DNA of 64,000 nt from positions 231,957,360 to 232,021,359 of the forward strand of contig NC_084793.1 of the NCBI RefSeq assembly GCF_963169125.1, given 5' to 3'. Source of the DNA: Humulus lupulus. Lineage: Eukaryota; Streptophyta; Magnoliopsida; Rosales; Cannabaceae. The notes under the pieces were generated by a model, which was not told the origin of the DNA, did not search any database, and saw nothing but the letters and a program-made list of their open reading frames with translations. Of the stretch, positions 59,394 through 64,000 are shown piece after piece (position 1 is the first letter of the stretch; each line of letters begins with the position of its first letter). The translations under genes and the position numbers were made by a program.

Positions 59394-60328
59394 AATAAAA
59401 GACTGTCTTTTATTTGTTTTATATGTCTAATTAATTACAAGGAAATCTCAAAAATAATTCACATATATGTTTCACTTAATTGTGGTTGCAATAATGTGTC
59501 TTATTTATTAAATCTATGATTTGCACAATAATGAATAATTCATAATTATCATTTATACTTATTGATGAAATAGGTGGAACAAATATATTCTAAAAAATAA
59601 CAACTGAATCTCAAAAATAACAAATGAATTTATTATTGAAAAGAAATATCAAATTTGTTCAATCATCAAATAGAGGAATCTAAAATATAGTTTCTAGAAA
59701 GAATTCTAGAACTAATTTAAAGAAAGAACTTATTAGTTTCTTTCATAACGAAAATCAACTATTTCAAAATGACAAAAATTTAAATTATTTTTAAACTGAA
59801 CAAAATAAATTTCTATACTAATCTTCTCTTTATTCAATCGTCTTCATCATTTCTTCTTCGCTTTGGTTTCAATGCAAATATCCTTTTTCTTGAAAGATTT
59901 ATGCATCCCTGAAGACAAGAAGAAATGAAAAATAATATCAGTGGCATAATTTTGAATTAACCATTCAAAATATTAAAGAAGATTTTTTGAGTAAATCGAA
60001 TTTACCCTGTATTTAAAAAATGGAGCATGTGTCAGAGCATCACTCTTTATCAAGGCCCACATCTCGTATGCAATTTTAATAACCATATATCTTTCTTTAA
60101 TGCCACCATGCATAGTCGATAACATGCATTGACGTGCTAGGTGATTCAATCTCATCCATTCACCATATTTTTTATGTTCATCAAAGCTGGATGAAAAGCT
60201 TTGAACCTTTGGAGGTAGATCATAGATCGCTCCGTACAAGTTTTGTTTTCCAAAGACAATGTGAATCTCTTCATACCATCTTTTTATGCGGTTAAGACTA
60301 AACGGAATTGATGGACCAAAAATGAGTA
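59394..60328 (-). pseudogene. Copia gag-like relic
   Basis: Minus strand from about 60310 to 59970: RIKRWYEEIHIVFGKQNLYG, then YGEWMRLNHLARQCMLSTMH and AYEMWALIKSD. The pattern of a W..L-type opening, an N-LAR-MLSTM block and AYEMW is that of copia gag proteins. It is on the same strand as the copia pol relic left of the Tat element, so both probably belong to one copia element. The 59394-59960 stretch is AT-rich without recognisable coding. Confidence 0.5.
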
Positions 60329-62142
60329 TGTTTTAAATATTTATATTATAAGCACACGAATCGTTCATATAGAATAGTAATCGTGTAAGCAAGGATGTCG
60401 AACCCAAAGGAGTTGTCTAAAATAAAAAAGAAAACTATTTTAAACCAAAATGAATAAATTCTAACCTTGCTCCAAAGATTGATGAGATTTCTGTATCAAG
60501 AAAATAAAATAAAAGATATTAAAGACAATATATATAACTAAATTAATAAGTGTAAGCAAGATGGTAGAAGAAAGATTATTAAGATAATAGAATCCACAAA
60601 ATATAAGTTCAATAATATTAATAAGTGCATTGATTCCCAAGTTTTAGTAATAGTAGAAATTAATCAAACCATCACTTATTCAAATTAGATATTCTATTTA
60701 AGCACAAGTTTTTATAAAAATATAGGACTTATCTTCACTTTTTAAGATATAATTTCAAAGTATTTAGTGTGAATCAATTTAAAGAAACAACAAATAAATC
60801 AATGAATATTATTTATAAGGCAAAACATAATATTTTTATTCTAAGCATTTGATGTGCACAATTTAATGGCACACCTTAATCAAAGAATATTATAATTTTG
60901 CACTAATGAAGAACAAAGTGTAAATATGTGCTAACAATAAAAAATACATGATATTTAAGATGAAAGAAGATATTTGAAGAATTAAAATCTATAAACTTTG
61001 TTGCACAAATGGGAAATCAACATACAAAATAAATACTATTTAGTTACATGTTGTTTCATCATCACCTTAATAATCTTAAAAACATTAGAAACTCATAACT
61101 AGAATAGAAATTACAAAATAAAGAAAATACATACTTGAAAAACACTAAAATGGAGGAGAGAATGGTAGAAAAGAAGATGGTCCAAAAATTAAGCACCCCA
61201 AATGCTCTTGAAACTACCTATTTATATCCAAAATAAAGTTTTTAAAATAATCAATTTAAGTTAATTAAATTGATTAAATTAATTCTTAAATGAAGAGTAA
61301 TATGGCATGTAGAGGTAAATTTTATAGTGTAATGATGAATTTTGTGGTAAAATAGGTAAGAAAGTTGGGGGGGAAATGTGACAATTTTTTATAGAGGGGG
61401 ACAAAGGGACAAGGAAACCATGTTGGGCTCAAGGAGAAGGGGAAGGTGGCTGGTTGGCTGCTGGTGGCAGGGGGGTCTGGGAAGGGTGGCAGACCCACGG
61501 TGGCTGGAATGGCTGGCGTGTGGGTTGATGGAGGTAGACGGGCTGTTGGGTGGGAGCAAGGCCAACAGGGCTTTGGGGCGAATGGAGACAGGCGGGCCCA
61601 CAAGCTTGGAAGGGGGCTGGCAGCTACTGGGCCGTGGGTGTGTGGCTGCCTTGGGTGGGCCTGGTGTGGGCTTGGGCAGCTGGGTCTTTGGGCTGACTTG
61701 GTGGCTTCTTCTTTGTTTTTTTCTTCTCCCTTCAAAAATGCCACTTTGGTTCACTTCTTTTTCTTTTTACTTCTTTCCTTTTCTTTCAAATAATGCAACA
61801 TGTTTCCTACAAAATAATCATAAACTAAATTAAAATTAAATATATTCACTAATAAAATATACCTTATAAATTCTATGAAAATAATAATTAAAATTTAATT
61901 TACATACATTGAAGCTCAAAAGTGCATCTTTTTAGTTCTAACTTAACAATACTAATTTCAAATAATTAAACTACAACAAATTATAATAAAATATCTATAA
62001 AAACATATAAAAATCTAAAAATTACAATAAGACTAATAAATTCAAAATTATTTAAAAACTTAATAAGTTACCTAAAACTCAAGGACTAACCAACAATTAG
62101 CATTAAAATGTGGTAAAATAACTTTATTTTATAGAGTTATCA
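60329..62142 (-). mobile_element. Athila-like 3' LTR
   Basis: Plus-strand start TGTTTTAAATATTT and end AGAGTTATCA. Just right of it the minus strand has the purine tract TTATGTTTGAGGGTG, then Athila integrase upstream, so this is a 3' LTR in minus orientation. A minus-strand TATA (tataaata) lies at 61219-61226. A G-rich island at 61400-61730 stands out from the AT-rich rest. The proline-rich open frames over that island are probably chance. Confidence 0.78.
61400..61730. repeat. G-rich island within the Athila LTR
   Basis: About 330 bp with many GG and GGG runs on the plus strand (ggaagggggctggcagct, gggtgggcctggtgtggg), flanked by sequence rich in A and T. In the element's orientation it is a C-rich stretch upstream of the TATA box. 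Confidence 0.7.
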
Positions 62143-62889
62143 CACCCTCAAACATAAGGTTTTGCTAGTCCTCAAGCAAAAGAAAATTAAAATACACATT
62201 TTTTTTATTAGTGATATAAAAAGGATTTTCTCAAAAATTGCACAATGAAAATAATTCTAAAAAATTATTATGAATAAAAGTTAAGCTTATGTAATTAATT
62301 AAATTGTCAATTTTTCTTTTCTAAAAAAAAGGTTTTCAAAAATTATTTTTCACTTAAACTTATAGGAAATAAAAGTGTTCTTGTTATAAAAAGATATAAT
62401 TTTTTGTTATAAGAAAAATTGACCCTATAATTAAAAACAAAGCTTAAAAATTATTCATATTTTTAAGAGAATTAACCTCAAACACAATCAAGATTTTTAT
62501 CATTGAAAATGAAAAATATCACCAAATTTTATTTTTTTTAAACAAAACAATGCAAAACACAATAAAACAATTTTGATTTTTTTTTTTCAAAACAAACTTA
62601 ACAAAATTCTACCCTCATATTCAACATAATGAATGGTAAACAACCATTAAACTCACTACCCCCAAACTTAATTTAAGCATTGTTCTCAATGTGTCAAAAT
62701 ATAAATATAAATTAAAATTGACAAGAGGTTAGAGTTTAGAATGGTCGTACCTCATCGTGGTGGAACGTCAAGAGAGCAAGAAACACTTAACAAAAAGTAT
62801 AACACGCAAAAGTAAACATGAAAACAAGCACACAAAAATAAACACACAAAACACATATACACAAGTTACCAAGAGTAATTGCAAGCAAT
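62143..62889 (-). other. Athila untranslated 3' region with polypurine tract
   Basis: AT-rich DNA between integrase and LTR. It starts with the purine tract complement caccctcaaacataagg (62143-62159). No envelope-like frame is recognised. Confidence 0.6.
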
Positions 62890-63860
62890 CAAATAACTTG
62901 GTAAATAGGATCCTCAAGGAGGATTTCATCCACTTCATTGGTTTTTAATTATAAAAATAGTTTTAATTTTTGTTCATTAACTTTAAAAATATCACCATTA
63001 TTAGGATTTTCAATTTCGATAGCCCCATGTGGAAAAACGACTAGAACAATATAGGGATCGATCCACCTAGAATGTAATTTTCAAGGAAATAAATGCAATC
63101 GAGAGTTCTATAAAAAGACTTTCTGACCTGGAGAAAAATCTTTTCTCAAAATATTTTTATCATGGTAAAATTTCATACGATCCTTATACTTTTTTGAATA
63201 GTTATATGCATCATTCATAATTTTGTCTAGTTCTTTTAGTTGAAGCTTTCTTTTCTCACCTGCCTTGTTTAAAGAAAAATTTAACTACTTAATAGCCCAA
63301 AAGAGTCTATGTTCTAACTCAACAGGTAAGTGGCACACCTTCCCATACAGAAGTCTGTAGGGTGTCATGCCAATGGGCATTTTGTACGCGGTACGATACG
63401 CCCATAATGCATCAGTGAGTGTTAAGGACCAATCATTCCTTGTTGGATTCACAATATTTTCTAAAATGTGCTTGACTTGCCTATTAGACACTTCAACTTG
63501 ACCACTAATGTGTGGGTGATATGGTGTTGAGACTTTATGTGTAATGTCATATTATTTCATCAAATGTTCAAATGACTTATTACAAAAGTGTGTACCATTA
63601 TCACTAATGATAGCACGCGGTGAACCAAAATGAGAAAATATATTTTCTTTCAAAAACCGAAGCACAACTTTGTGTTCATTAGTGTGGCATGCAATAGCTT
63701 CAACCCATTTAGAGACATAATCAACTCCAACAAGAATATAAAGATTACCAAAAGAGTTAGGAAATGGTCCCATAAAATCAATGACCCAAACATCAAATAT
63801 GTCAATTATAAGAATAGGATTCAAAGGCATCATGTTTCGTCTAGTTAAATGTAAAACACC
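62890..63860 (-). pseudogene. Athila-lineage integrase, C-terminal two thirds
   Basis: Minus strand. Core blocks are [40 protein letters not shown] and [20 protein letters not shown]. After an in-frame stop near 63550 come [40 protein letters not shown] and [14 protein letters not shown]. Further stops precede NDAYNYSKKYKDRMKFYHDK and the end block IENPNNGDIFKVNEQKLKLF near 62940. The LPVELEH and FWAIK motifs are typical of Athila. The upstream part is cut by LTR-like sequence near 63850. Confidence 0.9.
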
Positions 63861-64000
63861 CTAGTCTAATACTTTGTAAAATATATTGCGTGCACATGAG
63901 TTTATAAAAGAAAAGTCACTTATTATAAAAAGTCCCAGTGGGGCCTTTGTAATGCCCTAGTTACTCCAAGACCGATATTGTGAACTTTAAACAGTGCTTA
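63850..64000 (+). mobile_element. LTR start(s) at the right edge
   Basis: TGTAATGCCCTAG at 63948 begins a sequence resembling the start of the solo LTR at 7992 (both continue to aaacagtgcta or aaatagtgcta). About 100 bp earlier, TGTAAAACACCCTAGTC at 63850 also looks like an LTR start, so two insertions or a rearranged end may be present. The window ends inside it. Confidence 0.55.

Noticed and set aside
61322..61833. Overlapping proline-rich and glycine-rich open frames of up to 151 codons on both strands
   Set aside because: They only reflect the G-rich island inside a non-coding LTR, with no recognisable domain and open frames on opposite strands at once.

Overview
This is a nuclear segment of a flowering plant, almost entirely repeats. 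The plant origin rests on intron-containing pieces of two plant genes (an N-terminal piece of the BIG5-type ARF-GEF and most of the sterol delta-7 reductase DWF5), plant LTR-retrotransposon lineages (Tekay-like chromovirus, Tat, Athila and copia), an initiator-tRNA primer site and a CACTA transposon. A eudicot is likely. The species cannot be named from sequence alone; Cannabaceae is only a guess from the general look of the LTRs. I see no complete host gene and no rRNA or tRNA gene.

Left third (1-23504). A plus-strand chromovirus pol with its 3' LTR (1-6178) sits inside an older plus-strand pol relic (6179-7991, resuming at 17320-17528). Its LTR carries three 89-bp repeats rich in heat-shock elements just upstream of a TATA box, and has itself received a 1.16-kb LTR-like insertion (3525-4680). 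The older relic is split by a solo LTR (7992-17319, target duplication GTTTC). Inside that LTR lies a 7.1-kb CACTA element (9337-16457, target duplication TCA) carrying the BIG5 and DWF5 pieces in the same orientation. LTR-only sequences follow (17529-19375 and 19376-23504).

Middle (23505-41154). A relic of a Tat-element accessory gene is split by a nearly complete minus-strand Tekay-like chromovirus (25048-41085) with two very similar 3.8-kb LTRs. Its pol is broken by a solo LTR (30936-32851), and its leader by a second solo LTR (36311-37106).

Right third (41155-64000). Two copia LTRs and decayed minus-strand copia gag and pol are split by a full-length 12.4-kb minus-strand Tat element (47001-59388, target duplication GTTCC). 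That element has gag, protease, RT, two RNase H domains and integrase, plus a spliced accessory gene on the opposite strand. An Athila LTR and integrase follow (60329-63860), and another LTR begins at the right edge.

The most notable object is the gene-capturing CACTA element. It holds promoter-proximal exons of one gene followed by the main body of another, with splice sites kept, but the two pieces are out of frame at their junction and one DWF5 exon has been scrambled. Second is the heat-shock-element array in an LTR. Third is the sense/antisense layout of the Tat element. Exact target-site duplications give a relative order of insertions. Nearly all retroelement reading frames are broken, often by stops that are one C-to-T step from a sense codon.
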